From the NCBI RefSeq assembly GCF_932294415.1, contig NC_065544.1, forward strand, positions 29,775,210 to 29,839,209: a stretch of 64,000 bases of DNA, written 5' to 3'. Positions 1-10,041 of this stretch are shown in pieces (the stretch's first letter is position 1; each line of letters opens with the position of its first letter). A program made the translations under genes and the position numbers. The DNA is from Quercus robur. Taxonomy: Eukaryota; Streptophyta; Magnoliopsida; Fagales; Fagaceae. The notes under the pieces are model-generated. The model was given only the letters and a program-made list of their open reading frames with translations. It was not told the DNA's origin and made no database searches.

Positions 1-479
1 AAGACAAATAAAATTACATAATTCATTAACCAAAATCCCAATTAACTGGATCAAGCATATACGTACATAGACGTAGCAAACGGGCGAGTCGATTCATATT
101 CGGGTTGGGTCAATTGAGTTTCAAGTCAGGTTGACCCGTATTTTTCAAACGAACTTAAAAAAATAAATAAATAAAAAATTACAAAAACAAATCAATGGCA
201 ACCTTCTTAGACAAGGTTCAATTGCAAAATTGACATATACTTTGCAATGAACATTAAATATCGTCAAAATGTTCGATGAACTTGAGTTGAAACAATACAC
301 ATATCCAAACATATTCATATAATTAACAATTTATACACTTAGATTAAAAATAAAGTAAAATTTCTATTTTATATATATTACGATTATGGTAATGATGTAT
401 CTCAATGACTAGGCCCAAAATCATGTGTAGACCCGTGACAAATCCTAAAAAATACTACTTTTTGTCTCAATTTATAATC
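1..479. other. AT-rich intergenic DNA
   Basis: No gene is visible. Bases 80-150 hold a short stretch of the gggttgggt/gacccg kind that recurs at 16,470-16,570 and looks like an old dispersed repeat. The rest is low-complexity A/T. Confidence 0.5.
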
Positions 480-890
480 CCCCTTGGCTATGTCTAAAGC
501 TTAGTCAAATTGCACATATAAATTTCTTGAATTGGTTCCATTTTAGTCCATATAAAAAAATCATATATTATTAAACCACAATTCAAGTGAATATTCCATT
601 CAAATCTTTTGGTTCTTTTAACAAAATTTATTGATGTGTGATCCTAGTTTGAAGGAAAATGAAACTTGCTAACCAACTGAATCAAATACCTTTACAATAT
701 TTCAAAGAGGATAGAATTCTAATCATTATCTTTAAATCAATGTAGTTAAATAATTAAATAAAATTTTGTAAGAAAAGAAAAAGAAATATTCAATAAATAA
801 AACAGTGTATTTTAAGTAAAATATAACTAGACAGGAAAAATTCTTCAATAAGCTTACAAGATTTTTCTTTGAATCTTTCCCTCTATATAT
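480..890. repeat. Duplicated flank, copy A
   Basis: About 400 bp recur, diverged, on the other side of the gene at 1.56-2.63 kb: the first ~90 bp resemble 2,645-2,760 and the remainder (from 'gtccatata' through 'gtgtgatcctagtttgaagg' to 'gaatctttccctct') matches 3,250-3,595. The second copy is split by unrelated sequence that includes plastid DNA. Copy A ends in a TATA-like stretch at 884-890, so it may supply the promoter of the downstream gene. Confidence 0.75.
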
Positions 891-1060
891 TCACTTTTTC
901 TCAAAAAAAAAAATATATATATATATATTTATATGTTCACTCATTTTTGTTTTTATCTATTCTCTACTGAAACCCTACATTCAGACTCACACACTGCTCT
1001 TCCCAACCCGCCTCTCTGCCCTCTCTCGCTCTCTCTACATCTCGCCAAAGCACGCCGCCG
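884..1060 (+). promoter_or_regulatory. Probable core promoter and CT-rich leader of the Myb/NAM-like gene
   Basis: A TATA-like tatatat at 884-890 (a second AT run lies at 910-935) is followed by a CT-rich stretch around 1,005-1,045, a common feature near plant transcription starts. No transcript evidence is available; this is inference from position. Confidence 0.35.
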
Positions 1061-1211
1061 CTGATTTTGCTTGTATTTCTGTCGGTGGGTTGTGTCTCTC
1101 TGTCCGAGTGTTTGGGTTCTTCAAGCTCGAAGTCCTCTCCCCCAAGCTACATTGTTTGGGTTCCTCGCCGATTCACAGGTAAGTTATATCTGTCTTTTCT
1201 TCGTGTAATGC

Positions 1212-1530
1212 TTCTGATTTATTTGCTGAAACTGTCATCACATTTGGGAATCTGCTGGAAATTTCCTGTTTCTAATTTATTTGCTGAAAAATGTCTTTCA
1301 CATTTACATTTGGGAATCTGCTGGAAATGTAAATTTTCTGTTTCTAATTTATTTGCTGAATGTCTTCACATTTGGGAATCTGCTGGAAATTAAATGTTTT
1401 GTTTCTAATTTTATTGTTGTAAATGTCTTTCCATTTTCAGTCGCTGGAATCTGTTTATACTTTATTGCTGTTAGTGTCAGTTCTGATAAATGTCTTTACA
1501 TTTGGGAATTTTCAGTCTGCTGGAAGTTTA
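1212..1530 (+). repeat. Tandem repeat of about 66 bp in the 5' leader
   Basis: Three clear copies and one partial copy of a unit built around 'tttatttgctga', 'cacatttgggaatctgctgga' fragments and 'tttctaattt' lie just upstream of the start codon at 1,560. The copies differ by small indels. The block creates open frames on the + strand that extend the real ORF upstream; I regard these as leader, not protein. Confidence 0.8.
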
Positions 1531-1559
1531 TATTTGCTGTGTCATTATCTACGTTATTT

Positions 1560-2628
1560 ATGGACTCACAAGCAGACCTGCCTTATTCCACTAGTATCAT
1601 ACAAGGGGACATTGATGTTGACTCACAGCTTTTGGGCATATCTCAAAATAATCCAATGTCCTCTTCTGATTCTACACCTGAAGTTGAATCTTCTATGAAA
1701 ACAAAAGAGGATATTAACTTCAATGTAGATGAAGATAAACTCCTAGTGTCAGCATGGCTCAATACTAGTGTCGATGCCATACATAGTTATGAGCAAAAAC
1801 AAAATACATTTCGTGAAAAAGTTTGGGAATACTTCCACAAGCACAATACTTTCGGTACCACACGTACTGCTATTTCCCTAACAAGTCGTTGGGGAATGAT
1901 TGACAAGGAGACAAATAGGTTTTGTGGGTGCATGGCTCAAGTTAAAGCAATTTCTCAAAGTGGTACGACTGAACAAGATAAGGTATAAATTATATTGCAA
2001 CAATGTTAACATACCTATTCACCAATAGTTTAAAGATACTAATCATGTTATATTTCTTTTAATTTTTTAGATTGATAACGCGAAGGCTTTGTATAAAAAC
2101 AACTTCCGTTTAAAGTTTCAATTTGAACATTGTTGGCTCATGTTGAAGGACCAACCAAAGTGGAGTGAGCCTAAGGAAAGATTGAGGACATTGTTACCTC
2201 TAGCTCCGGATTCAACATCTATTGCTGAGGGGGATGGTGTGTCCTTATTGGATGACGTTTCCAATTTCAGGAGACCGATTGGTAGAAAGGCTAAAAAGGC
2301 TAACCGAAAGAACAAAGCTATCGAAAAAAATGTTGGGGAATATTTGGCCAAGAAGATGAAATTTATTGAGGAATCACAAAAACAAGAAAAGGATCGTATC
2401 AAAGCGGAAATGGTTCACTTGAAAGAGCTAAGGGATACGGTCTATAGGGAGAGAATTCAATTGGAAAAGGAAAAACTTAGAATAGAGAAGGAAAAGCTTC
2501 GTATCCAAGAAATGTTTGATGATGAGAGAATCATGTTGGTGGATACAAGTACCTTGGCCGGAGTACAAAAACTTTTTTATGAACAACTCCAAAGGGAAAT
2601 CATTGCTAGACGAACATCAAGTAAATAA
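1560..2628 (+). CDS. Myb/trihelix-like protein with NAM-associated C-terminal domain (PIF/Harbinger ORF1 type; often auto-named GST T3-like)
   Basis: Two exons, 1560-1982 and 2071-2628, joined by a GT-AG intron of 88 bp in phase 0, give 326 aa. Residues ~50-140 form a Myb/trihelix-like DNA-binding region ([14 protein letters not shown]... FREKVWEYF ... [10 protein letters not shown]). The C-terminal half has [14 protein letters not shown], a basic patch ([16 protein letters not shown]) and a long charged coiled coil, which is the layout of the NAM-associated family. This family is widespread in plants and is related to ORF1 of PIF/Harbinger transposons, whose product helps the transposase bind DNA. 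No transposase lies nearby, so this is either a solitary relic or a host-adopted copy. The start MDSQ at 1560 is chosen because upstream in-frame codons lie in the tandem-repeat leader. No break is visible. Confidence 0.8.
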
Positions 2629-2644
2629 TTGGTGTGACCTTATG

Positions 2645-2760
2645 TTAGGATGTAGCTAAGGACTTCAAGCAAATTGTACATATAAATTATATTTGTTCCA
2701 TTCTTGTCCATATAAAAAAAATATATATATATATATATATATATCATATATTATTACCAT
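2645..2760. repeat. Duplicated flank, copy B, first piece
   Basis: Resembles 490-575 ('attgtacatataaatt', 'tgttccatt', 'gtccatataaaaaa', 'tcatatatta'), with an expanded AT microsatellite inside. It directly follows the stop codon of the Myb/NAM-like gene. Confidence 0.6.
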
Positions 2761-2969
2761 TGGTTCCATCATGTCCCTTAGTATTATGCATGTATAGCGC
2801 AGCTCCCTCAAAGTTTCTTTTGCTAGTTTTGTTCCGATCAATGAAGATTTTTTAGTGGTTTACAGTGCACTCCATTAAAATTTATAACATTCTTATGGAG
2901 TCCTTCCAATCTACTTATTTTATAATCTCAGTGGAAATCATAGAAAAACAATTTATATTTAATATAGCT

Positions 2970-3240
2970 ATTTTTCGGATAGGCCGTGAAAGGAGAAGGA
3001 AGTTTGGAATGCCGACCGGCGCCTTTTATTGAATTGCTCATTCAGTGAGTATTCTCAATCTTATGCCTTGAAGAGGACTTGAACCTCCACGCTCTTTAGC
3101 ACGAGATTTTGAGTCTCGCATGTCTACCATTTCACCACCAAGGCATCTTGAAGGTGACTCGTATTCCATGAATATAATATCTACCTAATGTGATGTATGG
3201 AATATATGACAAGGGTATTTCTATTGATTGGTCATGTCAT
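2970..3240 (-). other. Plastid DNA inserted in the nucleus (NUPT)
   Basis: This piece contains a whole plastid trnL-CAA sequence with non-AT-rich spacer on both sides ('gaatgccgaccggcgcc' on one side, 'aatatctacctaatgtgatg' on the other) unlike its surroundings. The spacer looks like plastid inverted-repeat DNA next to trnL-CAA. The limits are estimates; they lie where the sequence returns to the AT-rich duplicated flank. Confidence 0.75.
3064..3144 (-). tRNA. trnL-CAA: Plastid-derived tRNA-Leu(CAA), nuclear relic
   Basis: The 81 bases on the minus strand fold as a class II tRNA with a 7-bp acceptor stem (GCCTTGG/CAAGGC plus discriminator A), anticodon CAA in the loop of ACTCAAAATCT, a long variable arm and a T arm. 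Compared with the plastid gene as I remember it there are two differences, both of the CpG-to-TpG kind: CATGCG for CACGCG in the D region, and GGTTCAAG for GGTTCGAG in the T loop. It is a passenger in plastid-derived nuclear DNA; function in the nucleus is unlikely. Confidence 0.88.
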
Positions 3241-3244
3241 ATAG

Positions 3245-3595
3245 GCTCTAGTCCATATTAAAAAATCACATATTATTTACCCACAATTCAAACGAATATT
3301 TCATTCAAATCTTTTGGTTCTTTTAACAAAACTTACAGATGTGTGATCCTAGTTTGAAGGAAAATGAAACTTTCTAACCAACTGAATCAAATACCTTTAC
3401 AATAATATTTCAAAGAAGGAAGATTCTAATTATTATCTTTAAATCAATTAAGTTAAAATAATTAAATAAAATTTTGTAAGGAAAAAAAAGGAATATTTGA
3501 TAAATGAAACATATATTTTAAGTAAAATATAACTAGACAAGAAAGATTCTCTAGCAAGCTGACAAAGATTCTCTCTGAATCTTTCCCTCTAATTA
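3245..3595. repeat. Duplicated flank, copy B, second piece
   Basis: Matches 541-885 over about 340 bp with scattered substitutions and small indels, including 'tgtgatcctagtttgaagg' and 'tctaaccaactgaatcaaa'. It starts immediately after the plastid-derived insert. Confidence 0.78.
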
Positions 3596-3714
3596 GAGGC
3601 AATAGCTCCATCTAAAACCAATTATACAATGACCTAATTGCATAAATTTATATAAATACTACTGTTTTCTTAACAATTGATTATTGAACTAAAATTTTGC
3701 AACAATACACTACG

Positions 3715-3925
3715 AAGGGTTTGTTTGGAATTCGCTTATTTTGCTGAAACTAAAAACTTTTTTGTTAAAAATACTGTAGATTAAAGTAAATATTAGTTGA
3801 AATAGTACAGTGAGATCCATGAATAATATCAAAAAGTGCAGTGGGACTCATGAATAATAGCAAAAATAAACTAAATAGTAAAATAAGTTGGAAAAAAATA
3901 AGTTAGCCAAATAGACACTAAGTAT
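3715..3925. repeat. Dispersed short repeat, copy 1
   Basis: The block 'gtttgtttggaattcgct ... ttttgctgaaac ... tactgtaga ... ccatgaata' recurs at 54,722-54,900 and in a shorter, more diverged form at 47,744-47,890. It looks like a small non-autonomous DNA element family; no clear terminal repeats could be defined. Confidence 0.55.
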
Positions 3926-4309
3926 AAAAAATTTAAAAAAAAAAAAAAAATCGAAATTGGCCATTTCATATGTATAGGTATAGCCTTCTAAATATCTGTT
4001 AGAGTTTAGATTATAGCACCATTTGGATTGGAAATAAGGTATGTCTTTCTTATAACGAAACTGTAATTAGAACGTTCCCTCTAATCTTTTTCATAAGTTG
4101 TTGCTTCATTTGGAAAAAAGGGTAGAACATGTGAGTTACTTTGATCAATGCACCACTTTTACATCTTTTTTAGACTTAACTGGAGCTGACCGCAAAGTTT
4201 ACATGTCTAAGGGGGAAGATTAGTGCTTTAGTTTGCTTAAATTAGTGTTATCAACAACTTAAATCATTCTACTTCCGAATTAGCAGGTAAAATAATTTCA
4301 TACCTTCTC

Positions 4310-4317
4310 TATAAATA
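4310..4317 (+). promoter_or_regulatory. TATA box of the PR-1 gene
   Basis: A clean tataaata lies 220 bp upstream of the PR-1 start codon. Without the SINE (about 133 bp) the spacing would be roughly 80-90 bp, a normal plant leader length, which supports this as the native TATA box. Confidence 0.6.
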
Positions 4318-4387
4318 GCTATTATCATGTTACAATTCTCATCATTCACCAAACATTCCATTTTCACTTAAAAAGCAACCAATGTCA

Positions 4388-4478
4388 CCACTGGGCCTTA
4401 TAACTTAGTGGTACCCGGTCCCTCTTGTAACTGTTAGCACAGGATTCTATCCCCTGCGATAAACAATTAACAAGCGAG

Positions 4479-4520
<42 letters not shown>
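4388..4520 (+). mobile_element. Short tRNA-derived SINE inserted in the PR-1 leader
   Basis: A body of about 90 bp with a box-A-like 'taacttagtggta' and a box-B-like 'ggattctatccc' ends in a run of about 42 A. It is flanked by an imperfect target-site duplication, aaccaatgtca at 4377-4387 and aaccaatatca at 4521-4531, the second copy running into the PR-1 ATG. The long uninterrupted A tail and the near-intact duplication suggest a fairly young insertion. It differs from the SINE family seen at 38.5, 43.8, 52.0 and 61.3 kb. Confidence 0.82.
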
Positions 4521-4524
<4 letters not shown>

Positions 4525-4530
4525 AATATC

Positions 4531-5016
4531 ATGAGTTTGTGTGATAAAATTTCACTTGCTCTTATTTGTCTTGTGGGCTTAGCCCAGCTTCAGACTTCTC
4601 ATGCCCAAAACTCACAACAGGACTATCTAAATGCTCACAATGTGGCTCGTGCACAAGTTGGTGTCCCAAATATTACTTGGGACAGCACAGTCGCAACCTA
4701 TGCTCAAAACTATGCCAATTCAAGAATTGGAGACTGCAACCTTGTGCACTCAAATGGGAGTTATGGTGAGAACCTTGCTAAAGGCAGTGGCTCATTTACA
4801 GGGACAGCTGCAGTGAACTTGTGGGTTGCAGAGAAGAATTGCTATGACTACAATAGCAATACTTGTGTTGGGGGACAGCGCTTGCACTATACTCAAGCTG
4901 TATGGCGAAATTCAGTTCGTCTTGGGTGTGCTAGAGTTCAGTGCAATAATGGGTGGTGGTTTGTCACTTGCAACTATGATCCTCCAGGCAATTATGTTGG
5001 ACAACGTCCTTATTAG
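4531..5016 (+). CDS. PR1: Pathogenesis-related protein 1 (CAP superfamily)
   Basis: A single-exon gene of 161 aa, the usual size and structure of plant PR-1. Residues 1-25 are a signal peptide ([18 protein letters not shown]), so the protein is secreted to the apoplast. The CAP core has the conserved NAHNVAR histidine, GENLA, NLWVAEK and [10 protein letters not shown], with six cysteines in the family pattern. The C-terminus [15 protein letters not shown] fits the conserved site from which the CAPE signalling peptide is released in tomato and Arabidopsis. PR-1 proteins bind sterols and accumulate after salicylate signalling. A TATA box lies at 4310 and an aataaa signal at about 5069. The start codon is fixed by the signal peptide. 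A SINE sits ten bases upstream of the ATG. Confidence 0.95.
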   Translation: MSLCDKISLALICLVGLAQLQTSHAQNSQQDYLNAHNVARAQVGVPNITWDSTVATYAQNYANSRIGDCNLVHSNGSYGENLAKGSGSFTGTAAVNLWVAEKNCYDYNSNTCVGGQRLHYTQAVWRNSVRLGCARVQCNNGWWFVTCNYDPPGNYVGQRPY

Positions 5017-6394
5017 TGAAGCATGAATCGATCACCTCTAAGTCCTAAGCCTTGACTGCTAGGAGAAAATAAAGATACATAAAGAAAGTACTGATCATAG
5101 AAATAAAATATGGTTCCAGAACTCTTTTCTTTGAGTAGCCACTGAAAAATTATTTTATTAGCTTCTCAAAAGTTGTTATTTACTCATTCCCCTTATTATT
5201 TTAAAGAATATGTTTTTTTTTTTTTTCTCTAATTCAAAGCTTTGACATGACTCGAGTTTTAATAAGGTGTTATCTTTCGTGATGGCATATTTTGTAGTCT
5301 TATTTGTGTAAATTCGAATTTGACCTCTCCCTCCCCACTATGTATATAGAAAAATAAAAATAAAAATAAAAAAAGATTTTACATGACTACAACTCTCGTT
5401 TTATATGAACATAAAAAATACTATTACTGAAGGCTAACACTTCTTTATCTCTCTTCGCAGGTTCTTGCTTTGACATACAAATACTAACCAGGAAATAGCC
5501 TTTATCTTTGACATAGAGGACTAAATAAACTTTATCCTATGAGATTGCCGAGTAATATTATTGGATTATATGTGGCAAACTTACTGCACATAATGCACGG
5601 ATTCTTCGCTTTCCAATCAGTATTCTCACTGTTGATAGTTGATACACCAACCTAACAACTATGGGAGCTATGGGAGGATCACACTAAGGAATTATATAGC
5701 AAATCCACCCACTTTCCTTCTCTCTCTATCTTAGAGGTTATTGATTGCCCGATGATAAGAGGATTTAGTTCCCAAATTAAAAGGAAGGAAAACCAAACAA
5801 ACAAACAAATAAATGAGCAGTGGAGTATCAAAATAAATAAATAAATGACTAATCTTTTTCTCCATGCATGATTATTCGAGCTGTGAGTCTAGCAGAGTAA
5901 CGAGGCTTTTTCATGAAAAAATGGCTAGGGTGTATGGTTAAAGTGTCATGTTGGAAATCAACTAGGGCCTGGACCTATAATTGGTATTTGAAATCAAACA
6001 GAATTCATGGATTATTGTCTAATCTAGTCTACCTCATTCAGAAAAGAGACCAAGGCACACCTAAGTCACAAATTCATAAGAAGCAACCCTCTTTTTACAA
6101 ATTGGAAACCCAAAGCCGAAAAATTCAAAACACGTTTTGCACCATTAGGAATAGGAAATACATAGAAGACAAATTGGTCAGTGCTACTTACCCGGAAATG
6201 GGAACAGTTTTTATGTTCAAAAGGAAGGTTCTATTGAACTTAAGGTAGCTTAACTAATTAGTTATGGTCTCAAGTCTAAAGTGGCTCAGGGGTATTTTAC
6301 ACGCTATTCACTAGAAATACCCCCTAAATAGATGCCTTTTTCTTCTGTGAATCATCCCAATATTTGGCTTTGGACTGAGCCAAATCAAAACAAA
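5017..6394. other. Intergenic, no gene recognised
   Basis: Contains the PR-1 3' region and AT-rich sequence. An open frame at 5,913-6,248 gives 111 aa without any recognisable domain, with unusual composition, and I do not call it a gene. Confidence 0.5.
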
Positions 6395-6630
6395 AATGGG
6401 ATTGAATAATAAAACTTCAATAGCTCTTTTTCATCTCATGGTTATAATCCTGGTGCATCCGTCATACCCATAACTCACCACAAGACTACCTGCTCATAAT
6501 TGAGCTCATGCACTAGTTGGTGTCCCAGCTAAGACATGAACACAATGAAGGCCTAGCACAAGAGAATGTTAAATCAAGGATTAGTGATTGCAATCTTCTT
6601 CCCTCAAAAACACTTAATGGTAAGAACTGA
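6395..6630 (+). pseudogene. Decayed PR-1 copy
   Basis: The stretch starts with a match to the PR-1 signal-peptide region (atgggattgaataataaaac, then ctcatggttataatcctggt) and continues with 'actcaccacaagactacctg' and 'gctcatgcactagttggtgt', which align with the PR-1 gene at 4,610-4,665, then 'attagtgattgcaatcttct' matching 4,725-4,745. Internal segments are lost, stop codons and frame changes occur, and the 3' half is absent. It is a tandem duplicate of the intact gene, 1.4 kb downstream, and long dead. Confidence 0.85.
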
Positions 6631-6759
6631 TAACGCTAGTCATAACCATTGACAATGTGTCACTTCTGTCACAAAGAAAACAGAAGTCATTCTCGCAAAC
6701 TTCAATAAATGCTCTCCATATGAACTACAAAAGAACATGATGTTCATCTTTGTATAATT

Positions 6760-8810
6760 TGTTATAGAATAAATTGTTAGCCGTTAGATGGTTAAAGTTC
6801 TTTAGATTTCAGTTTCATTCTTACTCTTGTATCTTAAGCAGTTCTGCTACTATATAATCTAAGCATCAGTGAGAATATTATACATCAATCGTGTCCATTA
6901 AATTGGATAGTTCAAATTACATACTCTGGGCATCAAATTTTGCCAATACTGAAACCTACTCAATGTTTGAGTTCACTGATGGTTTAACAAAACCAACAGC
7001 TCAATATCTCTATGATGAATTTGGCAATCCCACTGTCATGAATCCAGAGTATCGAGCTTGGGCTCACAGAGACCTAGCTCTAATCTCATCAATTTGACTC
7101 TCTCTATCTGCACCCACTCATTAGTTGGATTAGACTATACAAGAATGTGGGAAATACTTGAGAAGAGGTACTTTTAAACCAGATCTGCATCACATCAAGA
7201 AAGGAAAATACTCAATTGTTGCCTATCTAAATAGGATCAAGGAAGCCAAAGATCGGCTTCCTTGTGTTCTGTGCAGCAATTAGAACCAGAAGTGATGGAA
7301 TCTCACTTGAAGAACTTCATGTTCTTTACATGCTGAGGAGCACAAGAACAGAGATAATGATGAAAATTCAAGGAAATACATCAAATGGCCATGGTTGCAC
7401 CAACCACTAACAGATCAAGCGCACTTGGCAATTACTCATCAAATAGAGGAAGATGAAGGAACTTTAAATTCTCTAATCAACAAGGCAGAGGCAATTACTC
7501 AAATTTCAGAAGTTATCCTCACTCACAGAGCAATTTATCCCACCAAATTCCTGACTTGACTATTTAGTGCTACCATAGAATGGAAATTGCCTATCAAGGC
7601 AAACATCCACCAGCCAAACTTTTTACAATGGCTAATGCACCATCACAAAGCCTTCAATCCAATGATTGTTGGGTACCTGACACTGGATGCACAGATCATG
7701 TTACTCCTAATCTTGGAAACTGAACTTTATGACATATATCTTATTTTATCTATTAAAAATAAAAATAAAAATCTTGACCGCTTAACCCTAAACATCAGCC
7801 TTACACTGGTAATGAACAACTCAGAGTAGGTAACAGTCAAAGCCTTCATATCTCACACATAGGTAAAGGCAGTCTTAATACCAACTTCTATAATTTCAAA
7901 ATGATTAACATTCTACGAGCCCCTGATGTTTCTGAAAATCTTCCAATTCACAAACTTTGACTCCAATAAATTATTTATTCAGGATCTTCCTACGGGAGAA
8001 ATCCTTTACAAAGGACCGAATGAGAATGGTCTTTATCCTATTCCTACATCACTCTCAACCAAGAAGTCACCACAACCACAATTCACTTCCTATCCTTATG
8101 GCAATTTGAGTCAAGAAAATATGGCAGCTATGGCATCAAAGCCTAGTCATCCTAATAATAAAGTTTTGAAGTCAGCATTACCATCTCTGTTTTCTTCTTT
8201 TCAATCAAATCCTGCCATCACATTGTACTCACTGCCTGAAAGGCAAGATGCATCATTTACCATTTCATGTTTCTAGTTCACAGTCAAGAGGACCTCTTGA
8301 TCTTGTATGTCATGATGTGTGGGGTCTTGCCTCCATCACTTCTGTCAATAATTTTCACTATTACCTGTTGTTTGTTGCTGATTTACAAGATACACTTGGT
8401 TGTTTTTACTTCATAAGATATCTGAAATATATGATGTCTTTGTTCATTTTAAAGCTACTGTTGAAAATCAACTCTCCACATCAACTGAAGTCCTTAGAGG
8501 ACTGATTGTGGAGGGGAATATACTAAGCATGAAATTTTCCAAAATTTTCTCATCCCATGGCATAATTCACCAATTCACCTGGCCAAACACACCACAACAA
8601 AATGGGTAAGTTGAAAGGAAGCATAGACACCTTGTTGAGACTGCAATTACTCTATTGTCTCTGGCCAAACTTTCTTCCTGCTATTGGTCCAATGTAGTCA
8701 GTACTTCTGTCTTTCTCATTAACAGAATCCCTAACTCAGTTCATAACTTCATTTCAACTAAGCAAAAACTCCACCTTCCTGATTTTACCAATGAAAAATC
8801 ACAACCCTCT
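6760..8810 (+). mobile_element. Ty1/copia retrotransposon fossil
   Basis: Pieces in family order are visible: an LTR-like stretch at about 6,760-6,887, a gag N-terminus (LDSSNYILWASNF at 6,900), later gag, a gag-pre-integrase segment near 8,000 and integrase core sequence from 8,270 to about 8,610 (including PNTPQQNG). Reverse transcriptase and RNase H are not seen, and no second LTR is recognisable. The element is heavily broken, with many breaks, and old. Confidence 0.85.
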
Positions 8811-10041
8811 AAATGACCCTTAACCGCTGATGCTTAAAGCATATATAAGAAAATAAATCACTTGCCCAATAAAATATAAAAAAGATGACAGTATTATTTT
8901 TCATGATATAAATGTTCTTGGTAGCAAGGTCTACTCTACGTGTATAACATTTTTGCCACTCAGATTACTATATATATGTACAGTGTGCCTCTTGTATTAA
9001 CGTGTGTCAATACTGCTTGTAATGATAAAGGCAATGCAGAAAAATATTTAATTTCCAGAACAGCTACCCAACTTTTGGGAGTGTAGCTCTTTCTCCAAGC
9101 ACTGAATATGCCAGCTCATTATTCTTAAATGTTTTATTCATAGTTTTTCATCAATCATGTTCTCTTTACCTTCTTTTCATTTTTATTTCATATATTTTTT
9201 AATTTCACTGGTTATGTTTTGAAAGGACTCTTAAGTCCAACCAAAAAAATGTTTCTCCCAAGAGATAAATCTACTAGACTTCTCTTCTCACAAATTCCCG
9301 TGCCATGGACTTAAAAAAAGGATACTTTTAAGAGAAAACTCCCTCTCTAAATGGCATATCAACTTAAAAAGCAAAGGGGACATAATTTAGTCCTCACTAA
9401 CTACTTGAGGGATTTAAATTTATATCAATCAAAGCACCTAAGGGTAGAATGACACACCCAAATGCATCTTAGTAAAAATGAAAGGCAGAACTTCGAGTCT
9501 TCAAAGATTGAGTCCAAAATAGAATGATTCAAAGAAAGGGTGAAATTTTTTAGATTTGGGTGCAAGATTCCAAAAGGAAGCCAAAACATAATACGTATAT
9601 GCAATAGTACATGGACAGTGAGGAAGCAAGCAACATATAGACTACCGTGAAAACTACTTCATCCTAAACCAGAATAATCAAGGATATAATCAATGACATA
9701 GAACATCCATGGCTGCATCAATCAGTGACAACTTCCACAATAGACAAACTACCCATGGCGCACTTTCTTCATCAAATGCCTTGTCTAAAACCTATAATAT
9801 GAGTCCATAAGAAAAATCCCTCCACATGACTTTCCTATTTCAATCATTTTGCTACACAATGGAGTAATTGAATTCTAAACATTTCTAATATCATTCATTC
9901 ATTGTTTTCCTTCCCTAGTCAAGGCTTCGATTCTTGTTGCAACCATTACCATAATTTGACAGTTTTCTAAATATTCATTTCGAACAAATACACCTCACAA
10001 CAATAATTCCAGAATCCAACTTTGCTTACCAGAAAAAGTTC
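8811..10041. other. Intergenic, nothing recognised
   Basis: AT-rich sequence without a coding signal on either strand. It forms the 3' flank of the minus-strand NOPCHAP1-like gene. Confidence 0.45.

Noticed and set aside
1067-1559. Coding extension upstream of MDSQ in the first gene
   Set aside because: The frame runs through a tandem-repeat leader, and family members start at the MDSQ-like methionine.
3064-3144. Functional nuclear tRNA-Leu gene
   Set aside because: Sequence and flanks are plastid-derived, with CpG-type decay in the D and T regions, so it is a passenger.
5913-6248. 111-aa frame between PR-1 and its pseudogene
   Set aside because: No recognisable domain, no promoter or conserved feature; composition suggests chance.
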